From NCBI GenBank assembly GCA_024235855.1, contig JACKLN010000007.1, forward strand, positions 62,001-126,000: 64,000 nucleotides of DNA, written 5' to 3'. Below the pieces are notes generated by a model. That model did no database searches and was not told the origin of the DNA. It saw only the letters and a list, made by a program, of their open reading frames with translations. A program made the translations under genes and the position numbers. Below, in pieces: positions 46,967 to 56,582 of the stretch. This DNA is from Burkholderiaceae bacterium. GTDB lineage: Bacteria > Pseudomonadota > Gammaproteobacteria > Burkholderiales > Burkholderiaceae_C. The first letter of the stretch is position 1. Every line of letters begins with the position of its first letter.

Positions 46967-47040
46967 CCGTCGAGTATTCCGCCTGGCACCACTGGTGCCA
47001 ACCGGGCACCCCCTAGTCCGGGCGTCCCGGCCTGCCGCGC

Positions 47041-47913
47041 TCAGGCCGACTGCTGCAGCGCGCGGATGCGGTCCTCGATCGGCGGGTGGGTGGACAGCAG
47101 CGCCATCACCCCGCCCTTGCCGCTGATGCCCATGGCCTCCACCGCCCGCGGCAGTTCACCCGGGTTCAGGCCACCCAGGCGCGCCAGGGCGTTGATCATC
47201 GGCTGCTTGCGGCCCATCAACTGCGCGGCGCCGGCGTCGGCACGGTATTCACGCTGGCGAGAGAACCAGGCCACGATGACCGCGGCCAGCACGCCCAGCA
47301 GCAGGTCGAGCACGATGGTGCTGACGTGATAGCCGATGCCCGGGCCCTCGTTCTGGTTGCGCAGCACGACGCGGTCGATGAAGTAGCCGATCACGCGCGA
47401 CAGGAAGACCACGAAGGTGTTCATCACGCCCTGGATCAGCGTCATCGTGACCATGTCACCGTTGGCCACGTGCGCCACCTCGTGGCCGATGACGGCCTCG
47501 ACCTCTTCCTTGGTCATGCTCTGCAGCAGACCGGTGGACACCGCCACGAGCGCGCTGTTCTTGAAGGCACCCGTGGCGAAGGCGTTGGGCGCGCCGTCGT
47601 AGATGGCCACCTCGGGCATGCCGATGCCGGCCTTCTGCGCAAAGCGCTCGACGGTGCCCACGATCCAGCGGTGGGTGGGGTCGTTGGAGCCGTTGATGAT
47701 GGCCGCCTTGGTGCTCCACTTGGCCATCGGCTTGCTCATCAGCAGCGAGATGATGGCGCCGCCGAAGCCCATGACCAGGGAGAAACCGAGCAGCATGCCC
47801 AGGTTCAGCCCGTTGGCCGTGAGGTAGCGGTTCACGCCGAGCAGGCTGGCCACGACACCCAGCACCAGCATGACGGCCAGGTTGGTGACGATGAACAGGG
47901 CGACGCGTTTCAT
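47041..47913 (-). CDS. htpX: Protease HtpX
   Basis: A 290-residue inner-membrane M48 metalloprotease for membrane-protein quality control. Two N-terminal helices (LFIVTNLAVMLVLGVVASLL and LGMLLGFSLVMGFGGAIISL), the zinc motif HEVAHVANGD, two further helices, and the third ligand region EYRADAGAAQL. The ATG at 47913 has a weak GGAGAG ribosome-binding site. The last segment LLSTHPPIEDRI is typical of HtpX. Confidence 0.95.
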   Translation of the reverse strand: MKRVALFIVTNLAVMLVLGVVASLLGVNRYLTANGLNLGMLLGFSLVMGFGGAIISLLMSKPMAKWSTKAAIINGSNDPTHRWIVGTVERFAQKAGIGMPEVAIYDGAPNAFATGAFKNSALVAVSTGLLQSMTKEEVEAVIGHEVAHVANGDMVTMTLIQGVMNTFVVFLSRVIGYFIDRVVLRNQNEGPGIGYHVSTIVLDLLLGVLAAVIVAWFSRQREYRADAGAAQLMGRKQPMINALARLGGLNPGELPRAVEAMGISGKGGVMALLSTHPPIEDRIRALQQSA

Positions 47914-48008
47914 GGACGAGGCTCTCCAACGGTGCCGCGACACGGGCACCCACGGCGCAGGATGTTAGGGCGCGCACGCCGGTTTCAAGCGGCGCAGGGC
48001 TTTTCCGC

Positions 48009-48842
48009 TCAGCTGCGCAGGCGGACCCGGTTCGGGTTGCTCGCCGGCAGCAGTTCGAACCGGTCGGTGTGGGCCTTGAACACGCGCGTGGAGGCACCGC
48101 TCTTGCCCAGCAGCCCCGCACTGCGCAGGCGTTCGGCCGCGACCCGCAGCTCCACCGTGTCGCCGCGCACCAGCTCCGGCAAGGCCATCAGGATCTGGCG
48201 CAGCTTGTCGGGCAATGTCGCCGTCGAGGCTGAAGGCGCCGGGGGCGGCGACGGCTGCGGCGGCGGTGCCGAGGGCGCCCGCGGCGCCGGGGCCCCGGTG
48301 GCACGGGCCGTCTTGCGCGCCGGGGTCTTGCGTGCGGTGGTCTTGCGCGCCGGAGGTGACGCCGGGATTGGTGCCGGGGTCGGTGTCGATGCCGGGGCCG
48401 GCGCCGCAGCCTTCTTCGCCGCTGGCGGCGCGCGGTGGCCGAAGACCGTGAACGCGTCGTAGACCGTCTGTGTCTCGTCGCCCGTCTTGCCGTCCTGACC
48501 GATGCCGACCACGCGGCAGCCCTTTTCGCGCAGGCGCAGCACCAGCGGCGCGAAGTCGGAGTCGGACGAGGCGATGGCCACCAGGTCCGGCCGCTCGGCG
48601 ATGGCCAGGTCCAGCGCGTCGATGGCCATGGCGATGTCGGTGGAGTTCTTGCCCGTGGCCAGGTTCACCACCGGGCGGATGCCCAGACGCTTGAACACCG
48701 CCTGGTGCTTGGCGGCCGACTCCGCCGTGCAGTAGGCGCGGCGCACATGCAACGCGCCGTGTTCCTTCAGCAGCGCCGCCACGGCCTGTTCCATGACGCC
48801 CACGCTCACGTTGTCGGCGTCGATCAGGAGCATGGTCTTCAT
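48009..48842 (-). CDS. NYN (PIN-like) domain protein with H1-like basic linker
   Basis: A 277-residue protein. Residues 1-135 form a NYN domain: LLIDADNVS (Asp8, Asp10), NSTDIAMAIDALDLA (Asp69) and ASSDSDFAPLV (Asp94, Asp96), an acidic metal site of likely RNases. Residues 137-207 are Ala/Pro/Lys-rich with ARKT repeats like histone H1 or AlgP tails, suggesting nucleic-acid binding, and the last 70 residues form a compact helical/winged-helix-like domain. RNA target unknown. The start overlaps the pyrC stop (ATGA). Confidence 0.8.
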   Translation of the reverse strand: MKTMLLIDADNVSVGVMEQAVAALLKEHGALHVRRAYCTAESAAKHQAVFKRLGIRPVVNLATGKNSTDIAMAIDALDLAIAERPDLVAIASSDSDFAPLVLRLREKGCRVVGIGQDGKTGDETQTVYDAFTVFGHRAPPAAKKAAAPAPASTPTPAPIPASPPARKTTARKTPARKTARATGAPAPRAPSAPPPQPSPPPAPSASTATLPDKLRQILMALPELVRGDTVELRVAAERLRSAGLLGKSGASTRVFKAHTDRFELLPASNPNRVRLRS

Positions 48843-49888
48843 GACAGCGTCCAGTTCAGGGTTTCGCCGGCGCGCAGCGGCTTGATGACGGTGTCGCCGA
48901 AGGGCAGCGCCTCCGGCAAGGTGCGCGGCTGGCGGCGCAGCGTCACCCTGCCGGTGTTGCGCGGCAGGCCGTAGAAGTCGGCGCCATGGTGACTGGCGAA
49001 ACCTTCCAGGCGGTCCAGCGCCCCGGCGGCCTCGAAGGCCTCGGCGTACAGCTCCAGCGCCGCCGGCGCGGTGTAGCAGCCGGCGCCGCAGACGCTGGCC
49101 TCCTTCAGCGCCGCCGCATGTGGGGCACTGTCGGTGCCGAGGAAGAACTTCGGGCTGCCCGAGGTGGCCGCATCCACCAGCGCCTGGCGGTGAAGCTCGC
49201 GCTTGAGCACCGGCAGGCAGTACCAGTGCGGGCGCAGGCCGCCCATGAACAGCGCGTTGCGGTTGTAGAGCAGGTGGTGCGCCGTGACGGTGGCGGCGGT
49301 GAAGCGGTCGGCCTGCGCCACGTACTGCGCCGCATCGCGCGTGGTGATGTGCTCGAACACCACCTTGAGTTCCGGGAAGTCGCGCCGCAGCGGCGTCATC
49401 ACGCGCTCGATGAAGACCGCCTCGCGGTCGAAGACATCGACCGCCGGATCCGTGACCTCGCCGTGCACCAGCAGCAGCAGGCCCTCGCGCTGCATGGCCT
49501 CGAGCGTGGGGTAGGTCCGGCGGATGTCGGTGACGCCGGCATCGCTGTTGGTGGTGGCACCGGCCGGGTACAGCTTGAGCGCCACCACGCCGGCAGCCTT
49601 GGCGCGCGCGATCTCGTCAGGCGGCGTGTTGTCGGTCAGGTACAGCGTCATCAACGGCGCGAAGTCGCTGCCGGGGCCGGTGGTCGGGCGCGCCGCCAGG
49701 ATGCGCTCACGGTAGGCCACCGCCTGCTCGGCCGTGGTGACCGGCGGGCGCAGGTTGGGCATCACGATGGCGCGCGCGAACTGCGCCGCGGTGGCCGGCA
49801 GCACGGCCTGCAGCGCCTTGCCGTCACGCAGGTGCAGGTGCCAGTCGTCGGGGCGCGTGAGGGTGAGCGTGTCGGGCGCGGTGGTCAT
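48839..49888 (-). CDS. pyrC: Dihydroorotase (class II)
   Basis: A 349-residue zinc amidohydrolase of pyrimidine synthesis. It starts LTRPDDWHLHLRDG with ligands His17 and His19, has GVVALKLYPAGATTNS (the carboxylated Lys), LLVHGEVTD, FEHITTRDA, and LGTDSAPH with the catalytic Asp. The length matches E. coli PyrC (348). GAGAAT ends 6 nt before the ATG. Confidence 0.95.
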   Translation of the reverse strand: MTTAPDTLTLTRPDDWHLHLRDGKALQAVLPATAAQFARAIVMPNLRPPVTTAEQAVAYRERILAARPTTGPGSDFAPLMTLYLTDNTPPDEIARAKAAGVVALKLYPAGATTNSDAGVTDIRRTYPTLEAMQREGLLLLVHGEVTDPAVDVFDREAVFIERVMTPLRRDFPELKVVFEHITTRDAAQYVAQADRFTAATVTAHHLLYNRNALFMGGLRPHWYCLPVLKRELHRQALVDAATSGSPKFFLGTDSAPHAAALKEASVCGAGCYTAPAALELYAEAFEAAGALDRLEGFASHHGADFYGLPRNTGRVTLRRQPRTLPEALPFGDTVIKPLRAGETLNWTLS

Positions 49889-49940
49889 GCGCGGATTCTC
49901 TCACCCGACCTCCCGGCGGGCGTCGGTCGACACCATGCAG

Positions 49941-49999
49941 GACCGCGCCGGGAACGGCCTACGGCATCCAGCGCTGAAGCGCGCCAACGCGGCGCGGTC
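49941..49999. repeat. Nested stem-loop between pyrC and the LysR gene
   Basis: GACCGCGCCG (49941-49950) and CGGCGCGGTC (49990-49999) are a perfect 10-bp inverted repeat around a 39-base loop, which itself holds GCGC-TGAA-GCGC (49971-49982). It starts 3 bases after the LysR stop. It could be that gene's terminator or a structured part of the pyrC upstream region. No T run follows. Confidence 0.5.
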
Positions 50000-50002
50000 A
50001 GG

Positions 50003-50944
50003 TCACGCCGGGTCCGCGGCCGTCGTCGCAGCGGCCTGCGCCTGCAGGTGGGCCCACAACTTCTGCGCGCCCGGCTTGACATGGCGCGCCGTGCCGGGGC
50101 GCTCGCGGTAGATGCGCACGTCCATGGACAACTCGAAACCTGGCTCCGTGGCGGCCACGGCCAGGCGCCGCGCCGCCAGGTCCTTGCGCACCGCGCTCGC
50201 CGGCAGGAAGGCCACGCCGTGGCCTTCCAGCGCCATGGCCTTCAGGCCCTCCGCCATGTCGGTCTCGTACACGGTGTCCAGCGTGGCTGCCGGCGCCTTC
50301 TGCTTGAGCAGCATCTCCACCAGGCGCGCCATGTAGGCGGCCGAGCCATAGGCCAGGAAGGGCACGCGCTCGCCGGGACGGCCGGGCAGCGTGTGGCGCG
50401 GCCGGCCGTCCTCGGCACGGGCATAGGGCGCCAGCGTCTCGGTGCCCAGGCTCATCATCTCGTAGCGCTCCGGCGGCAGCTGCAGCGGCTGCGCCGGGTG
50501 GTGGTAGGCGATCAGCAGGTCGCAGCCACCTTCGGTCAGGCGCAGCACGGCGTCGTGTACGTTCAGCGCGATCAGCCGGCTGCGCATGGGGCCGAAGCTG
50601 GCGCGCAAGTCCACCAGCCACTGCGGGAAGAAGGCAAAGGCCAGCGTGTGCGGCACGGCGAACTCGATCGTGTCCTGCCCCGCCACCTGGTGGCTGCGCA
50701 TCATGTTGCGCGCCGCCTGCAGCTGGCCCAGGATCTCCAGCGCCTGCTCGCGCAGCGTCTCGCCGGCCTTGGTCAGGCGGGTGGGGTAGGACGAGCGATC
50801 GACGAGGTCGATGCCGGCCCAGGCCTCCAGCGCCTGGATGCGGCGCGAGAACGCCGGCTGCGTGACGTGCCGCAGCTGCGCCGAGCGGCTGAAGCTGCGC
50901 GTCTCGGCGAGGCTCACGAAGTCCTCCAGCCACTTGGTTTCCAC
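50003..50944 (-). CDS. LysR-family transcriptional regulator (HypT/YjiE-like)
   Basis: A 313-residue LysR protein. N-terminal winged helix METKWLEDFVSLAETRSFSR, HVTQPAFSRRIQALE; the METKW start and HVTQPAFSRRI wording recall HypT (YjiE), a hypochlorite-responsive regulator, though that link is by memory of the family. The C-terminal ligand domain has two lobes. GTG start at 50944. It is divergent, 53 bases away, from a MacA-like exporter operon, which it may control. TAGACT lies 8 nt before the start. Confidence 0.82.
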   Translation of the reverse strand: METKWLEDFVSLAETRSFSRSAQLRHVTQPAFSRRIQALEAWAGIDLVDRSSYPTRLTKAGETLREQALEILGQLQAARNMMRSHQVAGQDTIEFAVPHTLAFAFFPQWLVDLRASFGPMRSRLIALNVHDAVLRLTEGGCDLLIAYHHPAQPLQLPPERYEMMSLGTETLAPYARAEDGRPRHTLPGRPGERVPFLAYGSAAYMARLVEMLLKQKAPAATLDTVYETDMAEGLKAMALEGHGVAFLPASAVRKDLAARRLAVAATEPGFELSMDVRIYRERPGTARHVKPGAQKLWAHLQAQAAATTAADPA

Positions 50945-50997
50945 GGGCCGCGAGTCTACGCGGGCGCCACCTGGCCCTGGGGTGGAACAATCCCGGG

Positions 50998-52248
50998 ATG
51001 ACGATGCGACGCGTGTTGCCCTGGGCCCTGCTGCTGTTGGCCGTGGCTGCCGTGGCGTGGTGGGCCAGCCGGCCGCCAGCCGTGCCCGCCCTGCAGGTGC
51101 AGACCGGGCCCCTGGTGCGCAGCCTGCAGTTCAGCGCGCGCGTGGCGGCACAGTCCAGCGTGGACGTCGGCGCCACGCTCACCGGCCGCGTGGCCACGGT
51201 CGCTGTGCGCGAGGGTGACGACGTGGCCGCCGGCACGCCCCTGCTCCGGCTGGAGGACGACGAGGCCCGCGCCGCCCTCGCCCAGGCCGAGGCGCAGCTG
51301 GCCCAGGCCCGCGCCGCGCGCGAGGGCGCCGGCGGCTCACGCCTGCGTGCCGCCGAGGCGCAGCTGGCCCAGGCCGAGGCCCAGCGCGTGGCTGCGCTGG
51401 CCGACCGCCAGCGCACGGCCGACCTGGTGGCGCGCGGCTTCCTGAGCCCGGCACGGGACGACGAGGCCGCCCGGGCCCTGGCCGTGGCCGACGCCCAGGC
51501 GGCGGCCGCCCGTGCCCAGCGCGACGCCCTGGCGTCCCGGGGCAGCGAGCGTGTGCAGGCCGACGCCGCGGTGGCCGCCGCAGAGGCGGCCATGGCCGCC
51601 GCCCGCGTGCGGTTGGCGCAGACTGTCGTGCGCGCGCCCACCGCGGCGCGCGTGCTGCAGCGGGCCGTCGAGCCCGGCCAGATCGTGCAGCCGGGCCGCG
51701 CGCTGCTGACGCTGGCCCTGGCCGGCCCGGTGGAGCTGGTGGCCCAGGTGGACGAGCGCTTCCTGGACGAACTGCGCGTGGGCCAGACGGCCACCGTGGT
51801 CGCCGACGCCTTCCCGCGCGAGCCGTTCGGCGCGACGCTGCAGCGCATCGCCCCGCGCGTGGATGCGCAGCGCGGCGCGGTGGACCTGCACCTGCGCCCC
51901 GAGGTCGCCCCATCCTTCCTGCGCGAGGACATGACGCTGGCGGTGGCGGTGGTCACCACGCGCCGGGACCGTGCACTGGTGATGCCACTGGCCGCACTGC
52001 GCGCGGGCGACGAAGCCTGGGTGGTGCGCGACGGGCGCGTGGAAGCCCGCCGGCTGACGCTGGGCCTGCGGTCGGACGCCGGCGTCGAGGTGCTCGAGGG
52101 CCTGGCCGAAGGCGACTGGGTGATGCTGGGTGACCAGCCGGGACCCGGCCAGCGGGCGCGGGCGGTGGCGGCCACGCTGCCCGCCGCCGGCAGCAGCGGC
52201 GGCATGGGCGCTGCCGGCGCCGCCATGACCCAGGCCATGGGCCGCTAG
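50998..52248 (+). CDS. MacA/HlyD-type periplasmic adaptor subunit
   Basis: A 416-residue membrane-fusion protein: N-terminal anchor helix (WALLLLAVAAVAWWA), a lipoyl-like half (VDVGATLTGRVATVAVREGD), a long alanine-rich coiled-coil hairpin (about 95-205), the second lipoyl half (RAPTAARVLQRAVEPGQIV) and beta-barrel domain, and a Gly/Ala/Met-rich tail. It should link an inner-membrane ABC exporter to an outer-membrane channel. First of three genes; the permease and ATPase follow. AACAAT ends 6 nt before the ATG. Confidence 0.85.
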   Translation: MTMRRVLPWALLLLAVAAVAWWASRPPAVPALQVQTGPLVRSLQFSARVAAQSSVDVGATLTGRVATVAVREGDDVAAGTPLLRLEDDEARAALAQAEAQLAQARAAREGAGGSRLRAAEAQLAQAEAQRVAALADRQRTADLVARGFLSPARDDEAARALAVADAQAAAARAQRDALASRGSERVQADAAVAAAEAAMAAARVRLAQTVVRAPTAARVLQRAVEPGQIVQPGRALLTLALAGPVELVAQVDERFLDELRVGQTATVVADAFPREPFGATLQRIAPRVDAQRGAVDLHLRPEVAPSFLREDMTLAVAVVTTRRDRALVMPLAALRAGDEAWVVRDGRVEARRLTLGLRSDAGVEVLEGLAEGDWVMLGDQPGPGQRARAVAATLPAAGSSGGMGAAGAAMTQAMGR

Positions 52249-52263
52249 GCGCAGGCCGATCCG

Positions 52264-53471
52264 ATGCTGGCCTTCGAACGCCGCGTGGCGCTGCGCTTCC
52301 TGCGCGAAGGGCGCATGCAGTCGCTGCTGATCGTCGTCGGAGTCGCCGCTGGCGTGGCGGTGGTGACCTACATCTCGGCCCTCATCGGCGGTCTGCAGGC
52401 CAGCACGCTGGAGAAGACGCTGGGCGCGCAGGCCCACGTGACGATCCGCCTGCGCGACGACACGCCGCGGCTGGACGTGGCACCCGGCGCCATCGCGCTG
52501 GACCGCGTGCAGCCGCGTGAACAGCGGCTGCGCTCGCTGGCCGGCTGGCCGGCGCTGATGGCCGACCTGGAACGCCGCCCCGGCGTGGCCGCCGTCTCGC
52601 CGATGGTGTCCACGGCTGGGCTGGGCCTGCGCGGCACGGCCTCGGCCTCGGTGGCGCTGGTGGGGGTAGAACTGGACCGCTACGACCGCATCGTGCGCCT
52701 GCGCGAGAAGGTGGTGGCCGGCACGGCGCGGCTGGCGCCGGGCGAGGCCATCCTCGGTCGCGAACTGGCCGCCGACCTGGCGCTGGGCGTGGGCGACCGC
52801 TTCACGGTGCGCACGGGCGACGTGGACACCACGCTGCGCGTGACGGCGCTGGTGGACCTGGGCGTGCGCGAGCTCAACCGGCGCACCGTCTACCTGCCGC
52901 TGCGCAGCGCGCAGAGCCTGGCCGGCCTGCCCGGCGGTGCCACCAGCCTGGACCTGCGGCTGGACGATGTCTGGACCGCCGGCACGCTGGCGGCCCGGCT
53001 GTCGGCGCAACTGCCCTACGAGGTGGAAGGCTGGCAGCAGGCCAATGCACAGCTGGTGTCGGCGCTGAACGCGCAGTCGGTGAGCACCGGCATCATCCGC
53101 GGGGTGGTGGGCATCGTGGTCGTGCTCGGCATCGCCAGCGTGCTGGTGGTGTCGGTGGTGCAGAAGCAGCGCGAGATCGGCATCCTGCGCGCGATGGGCG
53201 CCACGCGGGCGCAGGTGCAGCGCGTGTTCCTGCTGCAGGGCGCCGTGGTGGGGGCGCTGGGCTCGGTGCTCGGCGTGGTGCTGGCCTGGGCGCTGATCTG
53301 GACCTTCACCCGCTTCGTCAAGGGCAGCGACGGGCTGCCGCTGTTCAGCATCGCGCTGCCGCCAGCGCTGGCGCTGCAGGTGGCCGTGGCGGCCACGGTG
53401 GCCGGCGTGCTGGCCGCGGTGGCGCCGGCGCGGCGCGCCGCGGCGCTGGACCCGGCGCAGGCGATCCGGCT

Positions 53472-53475
<4 letters not shown>
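52264..53475 (+). CDS. ABC transporter permease (MacB/LolC-like, FtsX fold)
   Basis: A 403-residue permease with the four-helix FtsX/MacB layout: helix 1 near residue 20, a large periplasmic domain (about 45-270), then three helices (GVVGIVVVLGIASVLVVSVV, AVVGALGSVLGVVLAWALIW, LALQVAVAATVAGVLAAVAP). QKQREIGILRAMGATRAQV is the coupling motif for the ATPase. No ATPase domain is fused, unlike MacB itself. Its stop overlaps the GTG start of the ATPase gene. Confidence 0.87.
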
Positions 53476-54191
<716 letters not shown>

Positions 54192-54213
54192 ACGTGGTCC
54201 CGTCGGCCGTGGA

Positions 54214-56037
54214 TCACGCCGGCTCGGCGCCGGCCTGCTGCAGCCGCCACATCTGCGCGTAGCGGCCGCCGGCGGCCAGCAGTTCCTCGTGCGTGCCCGA
54301 TTCGGCCACCCGGCCCTGGTGCAGCACCACGATGCGGTGCGCGTCCACCACCGTGCTGAGCCGATGCGCGATGATCAGCGTCGTGCGCCCGCGCGCCACC
54401 TGGCGCAGTTCGGCCTGGATGGCGCGCTCGTTGGCCGAGTCCAGCGCCGAGGTCGCCTCGTCGAAGACCATGATCGGCGGGTTCTTCAGCAGCGTGCGCG
54501 CGATGGCCACCCGCTGCTTCTCGCCACCGCTGAGCTTCAGCCCGCGTTCGCCCACCATCGTCTCGTAGCCCTGTGGCGTGGCGGCGATGAAATCGTGGAT
54601 GCGGGCCGACCGTGCCGCGGCCATGACCTCGTCGGTCGTGGCGCCGGGGCGGCCGTAGGCGATGTTGTAGCCCACGGTGTCGTTGAAGAGCACCGTGTCC
54701 TGCGGGACGATGCCGATGGCACGGCGCAGGCTGTCCTGCTGCACCGCGCGGATGTCCTGGCCGTCGATGGCGATGCGCCCGCCGCTGACGTCGTAGAAGC
54801 GGTAGAGCAGCCGCGCCAGCGTGGACTTGCCTGCCCCCGAGGCGCCCACCACCGCCACTGTGCGGCCGGCCGGGATCTCGAAGCTGACGTCGTGCAGGAT
54901 GGGGCGGCCGTTCGGCCCGCTGTCGTAGGCGAAGTGCACGCCCTCGAAGCGCACCGTGCCGTCGCGCACCTGCAGTGCCGGCGCGCCCGGTGCATCGGCC
55001 ACCTCGCGCTCGCGGTCGAGCAGGCCGAACATCTTGTCCAGGTCGGTCAGGCTCTGCTTGATCTCGCGGTACAGCACGCCCAGGAAGTTCAGTGGGATGT
55101 AGAGCTGGATCATGAAGGCGTTGACCATCACCAGGTCGCCCAGCGACATCGTGCCCGCCACCACGCCCTGCGTGGCCCGCCAGAGCATGGCCACCAGCGC
55201 CACCGCGATGATCAGCTGCTGCCCGGTGTTCAGCGCGCTCAGCGAGGCCTGGCTTTTCAGCGCCGCGCGGCGCAGGCGCTCCAGGCTCTCGTCGTAGCGC
55301 CTGGTCTCGAAGTCCTCGTTGCCGAAGTACTTCACCGTCTCGTAGTTCAGCAGCGCGTCGATGGACTTCTGGTGCGCCACCGCGTCGTACTCGTTCATCT
55401 GCCGGCGGAACTTGGTGCGCCACTCGGTCACGCTGACGGTGAATGCGATGTAGACCACCAGCGCGACGCCGGTGATGGCCGCGAACGTGCCGCCGAACTG
55501 CCAGGCCAGGATGCCCAGCACCAGCGCCACCTCCACCAGCGTGGGCAGGATGCTGTAGAGCGAGTACGAGATCAGCGAGTGCACGGCACGCGTGCCGCGC
55601 TCGATGTCGCGCGACATGCCGCCGGTCTGGCGCTCGAGGTGGAAGCGCAGGCTCAGCGCGTGCAGGTGGCGGAAGACCTGCAGGCTGATCTGGCGCGCGG
55701 CCCCTTCGGTGGCCTTGGCGAAGATCAGCTCGCGCAGTTCGGTGAACAGCGTGGTCGACAGGCGCAGCGCGCCGTAGGCCAGCAGCAGGCCCACCGGCAC
55801 CACCAGCAGTGCCGCCGGATCGCCCGGCTTGATCGTCAGGCCGTCCACCAGCTGCTTCAGCAGCACCGGCACGCCCACGTTGGCGCCCTTGGCCGCGAGC
55901 ATGAAGGCCAGCGCGATGCCCACGCGCCAGCGGTACTGCCACAGGTAGGGCAGCAGGCGCCGCAGCGTGGCGGCGTCGGAGCGCGGCGCGGCGGGCGCGT
56001 CCGCAGGCAGGGCCGGCAGGGCCGCTGAACGTCTCAT
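54214..56037 (-). CDS. ABC transporter, Atm1/HMT1-type fused permease-ATPase
   Basis: A 607-residue half transporter. Six membrane helices (about 35-325), the FNDTVGYNIAYGRPGA and HERQTGG-like loop (FHLERQTGGMSRDIERGT) typical of the ATM1/HMT1 group, then the ATPase: Walker A VGASGAGKST, signature LSGGEKQR, Walker B IMVFDEATSALD, H-loop IAHRLS. Relatives move glutathione-linked sulfur, metal or iron-sulfur compounds; the substrate here is not known. The ATG at 56037 is used; longer upstream frames run antisense to the thioesterase gene. Convergent with the exporter operon. Confidence 0.87.
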   Translation of the reverse strand: MRRSAALPALPADAPAAPRSDAATLRRLLPYLWQYRWRVGIALAFMLAAKGANVGVPVLLKQLVDGLTIKPGDPAALLVVPVGLLLAYGALRLSTTLFTELRELIFAKATEGAARQISLQVFRHLHALSLRFHLERQTGGMSRDIERGTRAVHSLISYSLYSILPTLVEVALVLGILAWQFGGTFAAITGVALVVYIAFTVSVTEWRTKFRRQMNEYDAVAHQKSIDALLNYETVKYFGNEDFETRRYDESLERLRRAALKSQASLSALNTGQQLIIAVALVAMLWRATQGVVAGTMSLGDLVMVNAFMIQLYIPLNFLGVLYREIKQSLTDLDKMFGLLDREREVADAPGAPALQVRDGTVRFEGVHFAYDSGPNGRPILHDVSFEIPAGRTVAVVGASGAGKSTLARLLYRFYDVSGGRIAIDGQDIRAVQQDSLRRAIGIVPQDTVLFNDTVGYNIAYGRPGATTDEVMAAARSARIHDFIAATPQGYETMVGERGLKLSGGEKQRVAIARTLLKNPPIMVFDEATSALDSANERAIQAELRQVARGRTTLIIAHRLSTVVDAHRIVVLHQGRVAESGTHEELLAAGGRYAQMWRLQQAGAEPA

Positions 56038-56089
56038 GGGGTCTCGTGGAAAATCGAAGCGCGACTGCTGAACCGAGGACGACGCGCCG

Positions 56090-56524
56090 ATGACCACCGA
56101 CCCCCGCCCTGCCGCCACCGAGCGCGTGCACCTGCAGCGGCCCGACAGTGTGCACGACGACGCCGAACTGGTGATGCGCGTGATGCCGATGCCCGCCGAC
56201 AGCAACGCCAACGGCGACATCTTCGGTGGCTGGATCATGGCGCAGGTGGACATCGCCGGCGCGGTGCTGCCGTATCGCGTGGCGCGCGGGCGCATCGCCA
56301 CTGTCGCGGTCAACGAGTTCCTGTTCAAGCAGCCGGTGTCGGTGGGCGACCTGCTGAGCTTCTATGCCCGCGTGACGCGCGTGGGTCGCACGTCGGTCAC
56401 CGTCAACGTCGAGGTCTGGGCCGAGCGCAACCCCAATGCCTGGCAGGTGGTGAAGGTGACTGAGGCGACGCTGACCTACGTGGCGATCGACGAGCGCGGG
56501 CAGCCGCGGGCGTTGCCGACCTGA
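56090..56524 (+). CDS. Acyl-CoA thioesterase, YciA family
   Basis: A 144-residue hot-dog thioesterase: LVMRVMPMPADSNANGDIFG with the Asn/Asp active-site region, GGWIMAQVDIAGAV, VNEFLFKQPVSVGDLLSFYA and the RVGRTSVTVNVEVWAE strand. YciA enzymes hydrolyse a broad range of acyl-CoAs. Single gene divergent from the Atm1-type transporter. Confidence 0.9.
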   Translation: MTTDPRPAATERVHLQRPDSVHDDAELVMRVMPMPADSNANGDIFGGWIMAQVDIAGAVLPYRVARGRIATVAVNEFLFKQPVSVGDLLSFYARVTRVGRTSVTVNVEVWAERNPNAWQVVKVTEATLTYVAIDERGQPRALPT

Positions 56525-56582
56525 AGCACGCGGCGGCAACGCTCCCTGATCCGGCGTGCATGCCGGGCCGCTTCGCCTGAGC

